From contig JANVAS020000239.1 of NCBI GenBank assembly GCA_027563935.2, forward strand, positions 2,356,001-2,420,000: DNA of 64,000 nucleotides, written 5' to 3'. Source of the stretch: Costus lasius (taxonomy: Eukaryota; Streptophyta; Magnoliopsida; Zingiberales; Costaceae). The notes below the pieces were generated by a model, which worked only from the letters and a program-made list of their open reading frames with translations, was not told where the DNA came from and made no database searches. Shown here in pieces: positions 1-12,682 of the stretch. Each line of letters begins with the position of its first letter. The first letter of the stretch is position 1. The position numbers were made by a program, and so were the translations under genes.

Positions 1-809
1 TCGATAAAGTCCTGGAAAGATTTCATTTAGAGAATTCTAAACGAGGATATCTTCCAGTCAGACATGGTCTGAGCCTTTCGAAGAGTCAGTGTCCACAAAC
101 ACAGACTGAGAAAGATGAAATGGACAATACGCCTTATGCTTCGGCTATTGGATCCATTATGTATGCGATGTTGTGTACTCGCCCTGACGTTGCTTACGGG
201 TTAAGCGTGACCAGTCGTTTCCAAAGTAATCCAGGTCAGGCGCACTGGATTGCAGTCAAGAACATCTTAAAATATCTGCGGAGGACCAAAGATATGTTCT
301 TGATATATGGTGGTCAGGAAGAACTCAGTATAGAAGGATATACTGACGCTTCGTTCCAGTCAGACCAGGATGATTTCCGATCGCAATCAGGCTATGTTTT
401 TAGCTTGAATGGAGGAGCAGTGGTGTGGAAGAGTTTCAAACAGTCAACTGTTGCTGATTCCACAACAGAAGCCGAGTATGTTGCAGCCTCGGAAGCATCC
501 AAGGAGGCAGTGTGGATTCGTAAGTTCGTGAGAGAACTTGGTGTTGTTCCTTCGAGTGCAGATCCTTTGGTTATCTTCTGTGATAACACTGGAGCAATCG
601 CACAAGCAAAGGAACCACGGTCGCACCAGAAGTCCAAGCACATACAGAGACGGTTTCATTTGATCAGGGAGATCATAGATCGTGGCGAGATCAAAATATG
701 CAAGGTTCATACAGATGACAATCTGGCAGACCCGCTTACCAAGCCTCTGGCGCAGCAGAAGCATGAGAAGCACTGTAATAATATGGGTTTGAGATTTCTC
801 AACCATTAG
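1..809 (+). CDS. Copia element A: 3' end of gag-pol (RT tail and RNase H), cut by the window edge
   Basis: Open from base 3 to the TAG at 807-809, so the upstream part lies outside the window. It matches the last 270 or so residues of the full polyproteins of copies D and G. The visible part is the end of reverse transcriptase and the whole RNase H domain: the acidic GYTDASFQSD start, the ADSTTEAEY block, the CDNTGAIAQAKEPRSHQKSKH block and the terminal HTDDNLADPLTKPL block. RNase H removes the RNA strand of the RNA/DNA hybrid during reverse transcription in cytoplasmic particles. No stop or frameshift is seen. A polypurine tract and 3' LTR follow at once. Whether the whole element is intact cannot be judged from here. 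Confidence 0.95.
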   Translation, partial: DKVLERFHLENSKRGYLPVRHGLSLSKSQCPQTQTEKDEMDNTPYASAIGSIMYAMLCTRPDVAYGLSVTSRFQSNPGQAHWIAVKNILKYLRRTKDMFLIYGGQEELSIEGYTDASFQSDQDDFRSQSGYVFSLNGGAVVWKSFKQSTVADSTTEAEYVAASEASKEAVWIRKFVRELGVVPSSADPLVIFCDNTGAIAQAKEPRSHQKSKHIQRRFHLIREIIDRGEIKICKVHTDDNLADPLTKPLAQQKHEKHCNNMGLRFLNH

Positions 810-812
810 ATT

Positions 813-829
813 AAGTGCAAGTGGGAGAT
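813..829 (+). other. Polypurine tract of element A
   Basis: The purine-rich stretch ending GTGGGAGAT directly abuts the TGTTGGGG start of the 3' LTR. The same tract precedes the 3' LTR of copies C, D, E and G. It is the expected plus-strand primer for reverse transcription. Confidence 0.85.
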
Positions 830-2515
830 TGTTGGGGTATGCCCTTAAGCCTAATGTTTGAGGCCTTGGGATTGTAACAGTATTGTGTAATAAACGTTTA
901 TGTTTATAAAGGCATGGTTATTATTCAGTTAGCTACATTGTCTGCTGCAATATATGTTCTTCTGAATGATGTCTCAATGCTGTTCAGCTGGGCTGACATG
1001 CAGTTAAGTCCTTAGTCGATGTATCTTGGTGAACATGAGACAGCCTTGATATGGTTAAGACTAATATGTGTTCTAGTCTTATAAGATGCTTCGAGAATGG
1101 AATAAGATGTAGACTCATGGGTACATTGGATGTACTGGACAGACCCTACTAGGATATTCAATTGTTTGTCACAATGTGAATAATCCTTGAATATGACAAG
1201 TGGCACATTTCCTCTGACTTGAGATCACTTGTGTTTTCTAAATGATGATTGTCATTATTTTGAGGTAGTTCAATATCATTTGAAACATAATGATTATAGA
1301 CTATCTTGGATAATGAGCTTGAGTCAGGTTAGGGCACTAGTGATAGACAAAGGATTGCCGTCTCCTTGTTTAAGGAGTGTGATATTCTAAAGGGGCCCCC
1401 TGGATGAGATGATTGAGAAAGTGTATGGCCATACCCAGGTGACTGTGCTCATCTGATCTAATCATGCTCATCATATTGGAGCTACAAGCTTGACAAGCTT
1501 GTCCAATAAGAACATCCAGTGGCAAAGGAAACATGTATGCCTAGTGATGTGGATTCACACTTGTGCTATGGTTTGGGTGTAGTCTTGGAAGACTATTTCC
1601 TTTATATCGGGAGACAGTGATGTGTTGCTAGATACCCCTCACTGATCGTGATAACGTGAGTTATCGTTACCGACATTTAAAGGAAACCCTCAGGGTCGCA
1701 CAATTTGATGATATGGCTTACTTAAGTCAGATCGTGTGGACTGAATTGTTCGGGTTCAGTTTAAAGGGATTTAATCTCTGATTGTGAGTGAGATCTGGTC
1801 TGATCATGTTTGATTGATTAGGGCTTGAGATCGGTAAGCTTCGATCGAGAGATTGGATGCTAGATCGGTGAGATCAGAAGCATCAGGAGATCGATGGTCA
1901 GATTAAGAGCCTTAGGGTTTATTATAGTCTGGACTGATTGCTTGGTTTATTTGGTTATTGAACCAAATGGATTTGAACCAGCTCATTGGTTGAGCGCATG
2001 GTTCAAGTGATAAGAGGCATTGGCGATTGGGGTGATACATGGTCGCAAGTGAAGAAATGGGATGCTATTTTTAGATAGCACATCTCTTAACGTGACCACA
2101 TCTCACGTTCACGCCAAGAGAATGCTATTCTCGTCTCTTGCTCTCTTGACGCCGCTTGAGCATTCGTCTCTTGCACTCTCGTGGGTGAAGGAGTGGACGA
2201 CAAGAGGAAACATTCGACCAAGCAAGGATCTCTTTTTTCCTTTCCATTCGGCAAGACAACCTTGGAACCTTGCTAGCACAAGGAGCACCAAGGAAGAAGC
2301 GCATTGATCATCTTGTGTGCGAGACTTAGGAGAAGGTTCGCTTGCACCTTTGCCTCCAAGACACCATCCAAGTGATGGCAATGGTGAGTATCGCTTCTCA
2401 TTGAAAGTTGATCATATTATATGCTATGCGATCTATTAGAAACCCTAGATTCCGCTATAAGTTTTTGTTGCGCCTCCTATTAGGGTTTCGCCCCCTTTGT
2501 CTAGGGGACCCTTCA
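830..2515 (+). repeat. 3' LTR of copia element A
   Basis: This 1686-bp LTR begins TGTTGGGG and ends CTTCA, homologous along its length to the LTRs of D, E, F and G. Candidate core-promoter sequence TATAAAGG lies at 905-912, about 75 bp into the LTR. A GNRA-capped stem-loop is at 1650-1665 and a C4/G4 hairpin at 2491-2507 close to the end. The element is inserted in the gag start of gypsy J. The five bases after the LTR are GTTCA, the expected right copy of a 5-bp target duplication whose left copy lies off the window. Confidence 0.93.
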
Positions 2516-2821
2516 GTTCAGGTGCTGAAACTCTCGAACCAACCGAGCATATCGTTGATGTGCGCCATCACCCAGAGGAGAACCAGCGCCACCCACACAG
2601 TGTCCAGCCGGTTGTGACTGTGACTGAGGCTGTGTCTGCGACAGCCGCTGCAATAACTGTTGCTGAACCTCCATGTGCTGCGCCTGCTGCTGCTGCATCA
2701 TCTGAGTTTGCTGCTGGATGAATGCGTTCTGTTGTTGCATCATAGCAGTCATAGCCTCCATGGCCTGCCTCAGATCAGACTGTTGATCACTGTTGCTACT
2801 GCTAGATCTTGGTCGCACCAT
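2516..2821 (-). pseudogene. Gypsy element J: gag N-terminus, interrupted by element A
   Basis: Reading leftward from an ATG at 2821 the frame encodes about 100 residues beginning MVRPRSSSSNSDQQ, then a Gln/Met-rich stretch (MMQQQNAFIQQQTQMMQQQQ) and a segment ending REFQHL, typical of the start of plant Ty3/gypsy Gag. The frame is cut exactly where copia element A is inserted. The rest of J would lie left of the window. The start is chosen because it lies about 135 bp downstream of the primer site. An in-frame ATG further upstream (2866) is possible but gives a less Gag-like leader. Gag would form the particle; this copy cannot make a complete one. Confidence 0.75.
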
Positions 2822-2955
2822 TTTTCTTTTTACCTGCATCACATAACACGGTAGAATAACAACCAATATTCAATCACGGATCAGATCCTATCTTGGTTTC
2901 TAGCAATACACAAACAGAGTTTTCCTTCCCGGAGTTTCTAATTGCTAGTAATATT

Positions 2956-2967
2956 GCTCTGATACCA
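2956..2967 (-). other. Primer binding site of gypsy element J
   Basis: On the minus strand this reads TGGTATCAGAGC, complementary to the 3' end of initiator-Met tRNA. It lies two bases from the LTR, which proves that J points leftward and that the adjacent LTR is its 5' LTR. Confidence 0.92.
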
Positions 2968-2969
2968 TC

Positions 2970-5671
2970 TGTAACATCCCTCAGATCACACCCCACACGC
3001 ATACAAGTAAAAATACGGGGTTTTAAAAATTTTTACTCTTCCATTAAAACATAAGAAGAAAGCGGCATCGAAGGACATTACTACGGAACTGAAAACCGCA
3101 CAGAACTGAGTAGGATCGATTACTAGGAAATAGAAATCCGGAAATCCAAGAAAAAATCCGGCAGCAAGTATACTAAATTACTGCTGCACAGACCCACATA
3201 TCCTGGAACAAAATAGATGTCCACACTACACATATGTGGAGAAAACAAATTTCAGAAATATTGCAGAAACCGATTATTCAGATACCAAATACAAAATACG
3301 GTTACACATCTCAAGGTATTTCAAATACAGTAACTCGGTTACACATTTCAGAATAAGAACAATTTCAATTCTCATGAAAACTCGTATCCAACAATAAAAC
3401 GAGACAACTATAATATAATATCCTGAAAACAGGCATAAGCCCTCAGGAGATAAAACGTGTCATATAAGTAAGTTAGGCACGCAGGCTTGATAGATCTTTA
3501 GAAGACAACTCTTAGAAATTATATAAAACATTAGCATCATAACAATTTACGTAGCTGTAGCAATCACTGTCCTGATGTCTCACCTGAAAATATTTAAACA
3601 ACGGGGGTGAGCTAAAAAGCTCAGTGAGTAAAAGACACTAAAAGCCATCCATAGTACATATCAAAAAATATCATGTTCGCAGATAAGACACTTAACATGC
3701 ACACTCATATCAGAAACAAAACATAATCAAATACAGACACTCATAATAATAAGCATCGAGCATGAAGTTAGATTTAAGTATACCAACCCATTCCAACTAA
3801 TCACACCGCCCAACACATCTATACTACAGATCGAAACAGAATTACAGAAAATCGGAGCTGACAGACAGAAAGTTAGATCGAAACAGAACTACAGAAATCA
3901 GAGCTGACAGACAGAAAATCGGAATTTTCAGAATCCAAACAGATAGTCTACATCAGAAACAGAAAGGCCGCAGAAGGCCTGAAGACCACAGAAGGTCTAA
4001 TGACCACAGAAGGTCTGACCCCACCTCTGCCGAGGACGAGACATGCATGCATATCAGAAACAGAATGGTAGAGGAGGTATCAGTGGGTGGCCCCCGTCTT
4101 GTTAGGACGTGGCACTCTGGCCTCCAGTACCCAGAACAGAACAGAAATAGTGGAGGGAGAACGGAAGGTGAGACCAGCTCACATCTACCCTTCACTAGTG
4201 TCTCATGGGTCGTAGTAGACTATCAGCACCATTACAGCGCCACAGAAGGAGGGTAAGGACACGGAAGAGTGCTACACTAGGGCATAATTTTTACAGAACA
4301 GGTCATGCTGAAACGGAGGAATAGGACTAACCACTACTCAATTCTCACATCATGCCCAAAGTGTCTCACAAACCAGAAAATGACACACCCCAATATCCAG
4401 TCCTTAACAAAATTACAATTTGCAGAAAATCAAAGCTGAACACTCTTCATAATTTTTACCATCAACCAGAAGTAATATATGAGTGAATTCCTTAGATTTC
4501 ATACAACTATCCTTAATTCAGGTCAAACCATTCTATGTTCTCACAAGGTTATAACACATTCAAAGTTTCAGAAACTTCACAACATATATACAGAACAGAA
4601 ATTACTCGCGTAACAAACAATTAAACAAGCCTAGAAATTATAGGGACATATATATATATAGATACTCATTGCACTATTCTTCCCCAAAATTTCTAAAAAA
4701 CCGTGAGCCATAAAATCACTGCAAGGGGCGAAATTTTCAGAATCCTTGCAGGACATACAAATTTCATGAAAATAATTTCAGTCCCCCACTACAGATAATT
4801 TTAATTGCACGTTTGTGAAGGAAAATGACAAAAGCCCCAAAATTGGACCGAACCATGATTTTCGAAAATTCCTAAGTTCTTAGTTAAATCCCCAAATTTT
4901 GTTTTCTCTAAAATTTCTAATCAAGCAAATAAATTTTAGAAGAACTACAGACCACAATTTAAGAGATTAAACCATACAGGATAAATTCTTCTCACAAAGG
5001 AATATTCGTCCGGCACAGGTAAATTTCGAATTTCACATATGCACAAATTTACTTGTAGATTTTTGGTTCATACAGATAATCGTTGCAAATAACGAATTTT
5101 AATTGACTGATAATCTACAATTTAGCGGATTAGACTCCTTAGGATCGAATTACTCACAAGAAAATCGTCCACAGGGAAAAACGCCAAGACAGAGGATCAC
5201 GGATCACCAGGAAATTCGTCCACCACCAGTCTGCCACCACCAGTGTCAGGAATTTCAGGAGGCGCCAAGCACAGTGAGGGGCGACAACCAAAGGCGGCTA
5301 GGGCAAGCAAACCAACAAAAGTCGTGAGGGAGAGGAGTCCTCACGCAATTCCTTTTTTTTCTCCCACCCCAAACGGATCCAAGATCCAAAACCTAGTTAA
5401 CTTAAGTGAAAAATCGGTTTTATGGGCTTACCTGGGCTTAACCACCCTGCGCCACTCCAATAACATCAGAAATATGCGCCACCATGGTGGAAGAAATTCC
5501 AGGAGCAAAGAATCAAGGTTGAGGGTTCAAATCCCCAACCAAAATAATTATTTTTGCCCTGTAGGAAAAATTCCTACACTTAGGCAAAAATCCCAAAATT
5601 TTAACAGATAAAAATACAGAAAAAGAATTTCTAACCTTAAATCATAATTCAGAAAAATCGAGGGCGTTACA
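2970..5671 (-). repeat. 5' LTR of Ty3/gypsy element J
   Basis: This 2702-bp LTR is bounded on the minus strand by TGTAACGCCC and GATGTTACA, the usual form for plant chromovirus LTRs. It contains a GTGGCCCCC...GTGGCAC hairpin module at about 4085-4118, also found in the LTRs of M and L. It is inserted in the LTR of copia relative H. The bases following on the right are ATTAG, a candidate target duplication with its partner off the window. The short open frames in this interval (3953-4256, 5103-5611) have no recognisable content and lie inside the LTR. Confidence 0.9.
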
Positions 5672-7499
5672 ATTAGGGGTTGATTGCGCCACCAAGTCCT
5701 TCTCCAAGTCTCGCCAAGAGGAGAGGAAGGAGAAGACTTGCGGTCACTTGTTGGAAGAAGGGTTGCGCCACTCTGATGTTGTCACCCTTTGCCCTTGCTT
5801 TCGCCCCTCTATGATTGTTCACGTCTCTAAGAATTCATCCTCAAGAGAGGGCGACAATGGGTCCTATAAATAGGACTAGAGGCGGTTTGAGCAAGGGCTG
5901 GGATCATGCCAAGTGTATGGCTAGGATGAGGTGTCTTGAAGTAAGGAAAGTCTCCAAGACTTTACCATAAACCTCATTCAACCTATCCATAAAAGTCTAA
6001 ACACTATATCAGCCCAAGACATGCCTCAAATGCATTCTTACCATCAAAGGCTAAGTGGCTAGGCGCAACATGCATGAGGAGTTTCGGATAGGGTAAGGTT
6101 TTTGGGAGAAACTAGGGTTTGAGGTAAGGTAAGTCTCCAAGACATTACCATATACCTCTTCCCTATGACCATATGCGCCTAGGAACTTCCCATAAAAGTT
6201 CTCAAGCCATATCAGCCCCAAGACTTACCTTAGGGGCAAGTATTCCATCCAAGGAAGAAGGGCTAGGCGCCCTTTACTTCCATAATGAAGCAAAGGCGCC
6301 TCCCTCACCCCATTATGCCCCTAGGCGCCAATGGGGTGAGATTTCTCCCCATTATACCCTTTTAAGCCAATTCCTCTTCATGACAACTAATTATTGGGCC
6401 TCATTGGATAATGAGCTAGCCCAAACTTCATGGCATGGGTTGATTAAGCCATTGGATCCAATCCAATGCAACCCTAATCCAAATGTGACCAATCTAGGTC
6501 AAATTCGGGTCAACCTGCCAAAAATGAAGTTTGGCTCCAATAACTTTCTTCCAACTCATCAGGCCCATTGGCGCTGATGAAATCTTCCAAATGGATCCAA
6601 GTTATCCAATAACTTGATCCTAAGGCTTCTGATTAAAGCAACGTCAAGAGTCTATTGCGTGTGACCCCGTAGGATCCATATGACCATGGCAATGATGTAA
6701 TCATCATAAGTAGTGAGGGGTATCTAGCAACACATCACTACTACCCATGTCATAGGACTTAAGTCATTATGGCAACAACTCCTAACAAGCAACGAGGATT
6801 CCTATTGCATTACAGATCCCTTTGCCTAAACTGATATCCTGTCATTGGATTAGTCTCAAGTTTATTATCCAATGCATTGGTCATGACTCAACAAGTGTGG
6901 CCACACTTTCCTGTCATGCACCAATAAGGTGGGGCGCCCCGAGGTGGATATCATGCTTCCTCGGAAGGAAGGGGCAAATCCTACTATTGGTCATCCATGT
7001 CTCTACGTGACTAATGACATGCCCAATGACAGTCGTTTTGATCTCCCAATTACGGAGAGACGTAAGACTGTATTAAAGTATACCCTTCATCAAGTCTAGA
7101 CATGAATACCTCAAGTCTAAGGATCAATGCAAACCTCTTGCATGTGAGATTGACTTGTTGACTAGACAAGTCAATCCTCACGGTGGATCACTCCAGTGCA
7201 TCCAATGCACCTGTATGTCTGCGTTACTGTGCCCCGCACCTAACCAGCCCATACACCAGTCTCACATGTACCGAAGCTGTCCCATATCTGCTAAGGTACC
7301 TTGTCTTGGGATATCTTATGAGAATGGATCCAATCCAAACTCCTGGGACATTATTTATGCAACTCAATACATCAACGCAGGTAGAGAGGTCTGCATAATA
7401 ACGACCATGCCTATATAAAAAGTAATAGTTCTATCAAAGTACATTCAGACAATGCCTGACCATGTCCATACATTGGTCTTTAGGGCATATACACCAACA
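5672..7499 (-). repeat. Diverged copia LTR (element H), truncated by gypsy J
   Basis: The right end reads, on the minus strand, TGTTGGTGTATATGCCC and is preceded by a polypurine tract, so this is the 3' LTR of a leftward element. It is a distant relative of the main family. It keeps the block GAGGGGTATCTAGCAACACA at about 6715-6735 and the CCTATATA sequence at 7420-7427, while most other sequence differs. The left part is missing because J inserted here. About 1.83 kb remain. The open frames at 6173-6577, 6822-7010 and 7155-7418 have no recognisable domains and appear to be chance. Confidence 0.8.
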
Positions 7500-8735
7500 C
7501 TCTCCCACTTGCACTAAGACCAAGGATAACTGATGTTTAGTCAGTTCCAATGTCTCTAGTATGACCCATTTAGCTTCCGCTGCGCCAGAGGCTGGATGAG
7601 TGGGTTTTTCCAGATTGCTATCTGTGTTTATTTTAACAAATTTGAATCATCATCTTTATCCATGATCTCTAAGATCAGATGATATCGCTGCAGTACATAC
7701 TTGAGTGCTAAGTTCCTTTACACATGCTTACGGCCCCAGTAAGAACTATACTGGACCATCAAGAACCAGGAACTAAATCATGTTCAAATGAATGAAGCTG
7801 CTTCCTTGGCTGGCACAAGAAGCTGCAATGTACTCAGCCTTATTTGTAGAATTTCGCCACTTTGGTTTGCATAATGCTCTTTCAGCATACAATCACCATA
7901 GCAAGGCAAAGCACAAATCCTGGCTGTGATCAATAGTCACTAGACTGGAACGAAGTGTCAGTGTACCCCAGTACACAAAATTCTTTCCTGTCTATCATAG
8001 ACTAGACTCCAATCCTTTATACTTCCCAAGTATATGTATAAGGATTGCTTTCACAGCTATCTAGTGTTAAACACTAAGATATGATTGAAACTTGCTGGCT
8101 ATGCTCCAAGCATTTGCCAGAAATGGTCTTCAAAACATGATCCATCCTACATACAATGTATCAGGACTTTGGACCCATGTTAATACTCTCCAGCTGTGCC
8201 ATAGGACACAACATCTTTGAGAGATTTAGACCATATCTTCCTGGAAGGTATCAATATTTGGAATCATCCAATATAATCCTCTCCAGAAACTCTTGGATGA
8301 ACATAGATTAACTAAAGGGCAATGACTTTCTTGGATCTCTATAGATCCTCATGCCTAGGATGTAGGCATCATTCCCTAGATCATTCTTCTCGAAATACAT
8401 ATCAAACCTTTTCTTCACCATGTGAAGAGCTGAGATGTTATTCCACGTGAGGAGAATATCGTCAATCATCTAGACAAGAAATATTATTAATAAGGTGCTC
8501 CCACTGATCTTCTTGTAAACACAGGCTTTTCAACCATGCTTGCCTCATGCATATCTATATGGCTTTGATGTGAGAACCTTCTGGCTATTTCCCTATAGAT
8601 ATCTTTTTCAGATGTCCATGCAAGAAAAGCAGTTATCATAACAACATGCCATAATTTATCATGCAATTATAACAAGCAGATCCCTAATAGACTTAAAGCT
8701 CAGCTATTGGTGAAAATTTCATCATTATCCACCTA
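7500..8735 (-). pseudogene. Copia element H: decayed RNase H and reverse transcriptase
   Basis: No long frame survives, but the nucleotide sequence follows the minus-strand pol of C and E in order. Markers are the polypurine tract at 7500-7513, the CTGCGCCAGAGGCT block at about 7580, the region corresponding to the YVDDI catalytic motif at about 8455-8470, and the block around RT residues VAMFKSIR at about 8690-8725. Homology stops near 8735, so gag, protease, integrase and half of RT are missing. The number of indels shows this is much older than the six main copies. Function is lost. Confidence 0.75.
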
Positions 8736-8740
8736 GTGTT

Positions 8741-9882
8741 AAAGACATGAGTAGGAGATTGATGCATACTATATAGAAATTAAGGATGTTATAAATTCAT
8801 GGGCAATAACATAGCTGCTATTCATTTTAATTCCAGTTGAGAAATGGAAATATTTGGGCTTTTAGAGTGAATCCAGGATTTCAGCGTCTGAGGTAGGAAT
8901 CTTTCCCCTACCATTGTTACGGTGTCAAATTCATATGTAGATAGACATTGACACCTTATCTTTGAAACTATTCTGATTGATTTGCTTCTAATTTTGGTTG
9001 ACTTCGTTACCTTATTATTTGTGCATATTTGGCTTCGTTATCATATGATTATCACGAATGCATTGTGAGTATGTTGATTTTTTTCTGATATATCTGTTGG
9101 AAAAATTCTGAGTAATTATGAACCATGTAAATAAATTGAGATGTTATACTGTTATTATGTCATGGCATGCATAAGACCTCTGACCTGGTGATTTATCACC
9201 AGTGGCCTGTTTATCTGAGTTATAGTTCTGATTATATCAGACTATCTGTTTGCCAGTTAGGGCACCGCCAGTTGTCTTCGGACAATACTACGGATGTCAG
9301 TGTTGGACGCAACACCCGGGTTGTTTAAGACAGCCGTTCCATCGTGTGAGCTGACGGTGGAAACAGTCTGAGAACGAGTTCGGCTCTTAATTGAGATATG
9401 TGGCCAAGCTTGATGATTTACACGACAACCTTATGTTGAGTTATTTTGTTGTATTATCAGTTCCTGACATGTAGTATAGTTTCTGTTATTGTAATTTCAT
9501 ATTAATTGAACCTGCATCATCTTTTGATTCCTACTTAGCATTTTCGCTAACTCCCCTTGTTTCTCATCTAGGTACCGAGTTTGCGTCTGGGAGAGATAGA
9601 GTAGATAGCTAGTTACCCACCGGAGTTAGAGTATCATCAAGTGTTCTTTGCTCAATACTTTTCTGATTTATTCTATTCTTTCAGTTGAATTAATTGCATA
9701 GACTGTAGTTTATAAGTTTTGTAACTGGATGTAGTTGATCTTAAAGGATTGCAGAATGTTGGACTTGAGATTATTAGTTAATAAAATTTTTATAGCGTTT
9801 GTGTTCTTTGGTTCATATTAATATTGTTACTCCCTGGGGAACCCTGAGTTAGGGATAGCCGGCTTCTCGCCAGGGCATGACA
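8741..9882 (+). repeat. Fragment of a gypsy LTR (K), right end only
   Basis: It ends GGGCATGACA and contains the ...CGCTAACTCCCCTTGTTTCTCA... type of segment found in the reverse complement of the J and M LTRs, so it reads rightward. It carries no coding sequence. The left end and any TGT start were not found: the sequence changes directly from copia H to this fragment near 8735-8760. The five bases after it are GAAAG, in the middle of the pol of gypsy L. This fits an LTR that inserted into L and later lost its left side. Confidence 0.6.
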
Positions 9883-10994
9883 GAAAGACTATGATTGCAC
9901 CATTCATTATCAGTCAGGTAAAGCTAATGTGGTAGCAGATGCACTTAGTAGGAAGTCTTCAACCATAATAGCATCATTAATGGTGAAACAATGGCAATTA
10001 CTTGAAGAATTCAATGCCTTGAGCCTTAAAGTGATCAAACATGGGCCAAAGGTATTACTTGCTTCTTCTAGGATTGAATCTGATTTTCTTCAACAAATTA
10101 AGAATGGACAACTTCAGGATCTGAGTCTAATGCAACTTAGAGAAGATAGTGTAAATGGATTGAGGAAGGACTTTTGCATGAGAGGGGATGACATTTTGAG
10201 GTTCAAGGATAGAATATGTGTTCCTAAGGATTCTGAAATTAAGGCCAGCATATTGCAAGAATCTCACAACTCAAAGTATTCTATTCACCCAGGCAGCACT
10301 AAAATGTATCAAGACTTAAGGAAAACCTTTTGGTGGAGTGGTATGAAGAATGATATTGCATAGTATGTTTCCAAATGTTTAGCATGTCAATTGGTTAAGG
10401 CTGAACTTCAAAGACCGGGTGGCTTACTTCAACCTTTGAGGGTACCTGAATGGAAATGGGAAAGCATTGGAATGAATTTTGTTTCAGGATTGCCTAAGAC
10501 TTCTAGAAACCATGATGCTATTTGTGTTATCATTGATAGGTTGAAAAAATTTGCACATTTCTTGCCCATCAAAATGACATACTCACTTGATAAACTCTCT
10601 AGTATGTATATAAATGAAACAGTGAGATTGCATGGTGTTCCAGCTGAGATTGTATCTGATAGAGATTCAAGATTCCTTTCTAGATTTTGGAAGACACTGC
10701 GATAAGGTTTGGGAACTAAACTCAAATTTAGCACAGCTTATCATCCTCAAACAGACGGGCAATCAGAAAGAACCATTCAGACTCTTGAAGATTTGCCAAG
10801 GGCTTACATCATGGATTGGAAGGGTCAGTGGGATAAGGATCTTGCTCTTATTGAATTCACCTACAATAACAGCTTTCATTCAAGTATTCAAATGGCTCCT
10901 TATGAAGCTTTGTATGGGAGGAAGTATAGGACTCCTATTTGTTGGGAAGAGGTTGGTGATAGAAGACTCTTAAGCCCAGATGGAGTGCAGGAGA
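9883..10994 (+). pseudogene. Gypsy element L: RNase H end and integrase, first part
   Basis: Frame 9884 onwards encodes the end of RNase H (DYDCTIHYQSGKANVVADALSRK), then integrase: an HHCC zinc finger (His pair near 10265-10285, CLACQ near 10381), the core with IIDRLKKFAHFLP, IVSDRDSRFLSRFW and [17 protein letters not shown], and [10 protein letters not shown]. Integrase joins the DNA copy to host DNA in the nucleus. Two in-frame stops are present, TAG at 10361-10363 and TAA near 10703, so this copy is dead. Copia element G cuts the frame after the codons for DGVQ. The reading continues in register at 22783 once G and one copy of its target duplication are left out. The part of pol before RNase H is missing to the left. 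Confidence 0.92.
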
Positions 10995-12680
10995 TGTTGG
11001 GGTATGCCCTTAAAGGCTAATGTTTGAGGCCTTGGGATTGTATCAGTATCATGTATAAACTCTTATGTTTATAAAGGCAATGGTTGTTATTCAGTATGTT
11101 ACATTGTCTGCTGCAATAAGTGTGCTTCTGAATAATATCTCAATGCTGTTCAGCTAAGCTGACATGCTGTAATGTCCTTAGTCGAGATATCTTGGTGAAC
11201 ATGAGACAGCCTTGATATGATTGAGACTAATATGTGTTCTAATCTTATAGGATGCTTCGAGCATGGAATAAGATGTAGACTCATGGGTGCATTGGATGTA
11301 CTGGACAGACCCTACTAGGATATTCAATTGCTTGTCACAATGTGAATAATCCTTGTTTGCAACAAGTGGCACATGTCCTTTGACTTGAGATCACTTGTGT
11401 TTCTAAATGATGATTGTCATTGTTTTGAGGTAGTTCAATATCATTTGAAATATAATGGTTATAGACTATCTTGGATAATGATTATGATTCAGGTTAGGGC
11501 ACTAGTGATAGATATAGGATTGTCGTCTCCTTGTTGAAGGAGTGTGATGTTCTATAGGGGCCCCCTAGATGAGATGATTGAGAAAGTGTATGGCCATACC
11601 CAGGTGACTATGTTCATCTGATCTAATCATGCTCATCATATTGGAGCTACAAGCTTGACACGCTTGTCCAATAAGAACATCCAGTGGCAAAGGAAATATG
11701 CATGCCTTGTGAGTTGGATTCACACTTGTGCTGTGGTTTGGGTGTAGTCTTGGAAGACTCTTTCCTTTATATCGGGAGACAGTGATGTGTTGCTAGATAC
11801 CCCTCACTGGTCGTGATAACGTAAGTTATCGTTACCGACATTTAAAGGAAACCCTCAGGGTCACACAATTTGGTGATATGGCTTTCTTGAGTCAGATCGT
11901 GTGGACTGAGTTGTTTTGATTCAGTTTAAAGGAGTTTGAACTCTGATTGTAAGTGAGATCGGGTCTGGTCATGTTTGATTGATTAGGGCTTGAGATCGGT
12001 AAGCTTCGATCGAGAGTAGTGATGCTAGATCGGTGAGATCAAAGGCATCAAGAGATGAACGGTTAGATCTTGAACCGTTTGGTTCAGAGAGATCTAGACC
12101 ATGGCTTGGGCTGGTTTGGTTTGGTCTTTGTACCAAACGCATTGAACCGTTGGATTGAACCGGTTCACACATGTGTGAACGCATGGTTCATGATGAAGGC
12201 ATTTTTGGGCGGTTTGCATGGATTTAGGCGCATGGCTTCATGACTTTCCATAATTGGAAGTCATGTAACGCCACTTAACTTGTAAACGCCAAAACGCATT
12301 TCGGTTCTGATTTTGTGTGGCCGATCCACTCTCGTGTAGATGGGAGTTCACGCAAGCAAGTGGGAGAGCTTCATCGCCCTAGCAAAGATCTCATCTTCTC
12401 CACACAAGGACAACTTGGCACTTTTGATAGCACAAGAGGTGCGCAAGAAGGAAGTCTTCATCACTTTGGTGTGCGTCTTCTTTGGAGAAGATCCCCTTCG
12501 ATCTTTACTTCCAAGTCGCCATCCACTCATGGCTATGGTATGAATTACTTCTTATCTATACAAGTTATGATGTTGATCATATGGCATGCAAAAGATCCCA
12601 ACAAACCCTATGCTTCCTTCCGCAATTCATGATATGCGCCTACTTAGGGTTTCGCCCCCCTCTTGAAAGGGGTTTCTTCA
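10995..12680 (+). repeat. 5' LTR of copia element G
   Basis: 1686 bp, TGTTGGGG to CTTCA. TATAAAGG at 11070-11077 is the candidate TATA box, a GNRA-loop hairpin lies at 11815-11830, and a C-rich/GGGG hairpin at 12655-12672 lies just before the primer site. It keeps 13 bp near 12140 that the 3' LTR lost between short repeats of TGAACCG type. Confidence 0.93.
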
Positions 12681-12682
12681 AT

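Noticed and set aside
2062..2307. Small open frames in the A LTR (2062-2307, 2109-2381, 2408-2617)
   Set aside because: They differ in other LTRs of the family and lie within the LTR.
6173..6577. 134-codon open frame in the LTR of H
   Set aside because: It sits in a decayed LTR and shows no recognisable motif. The element's pol is dead next to it.
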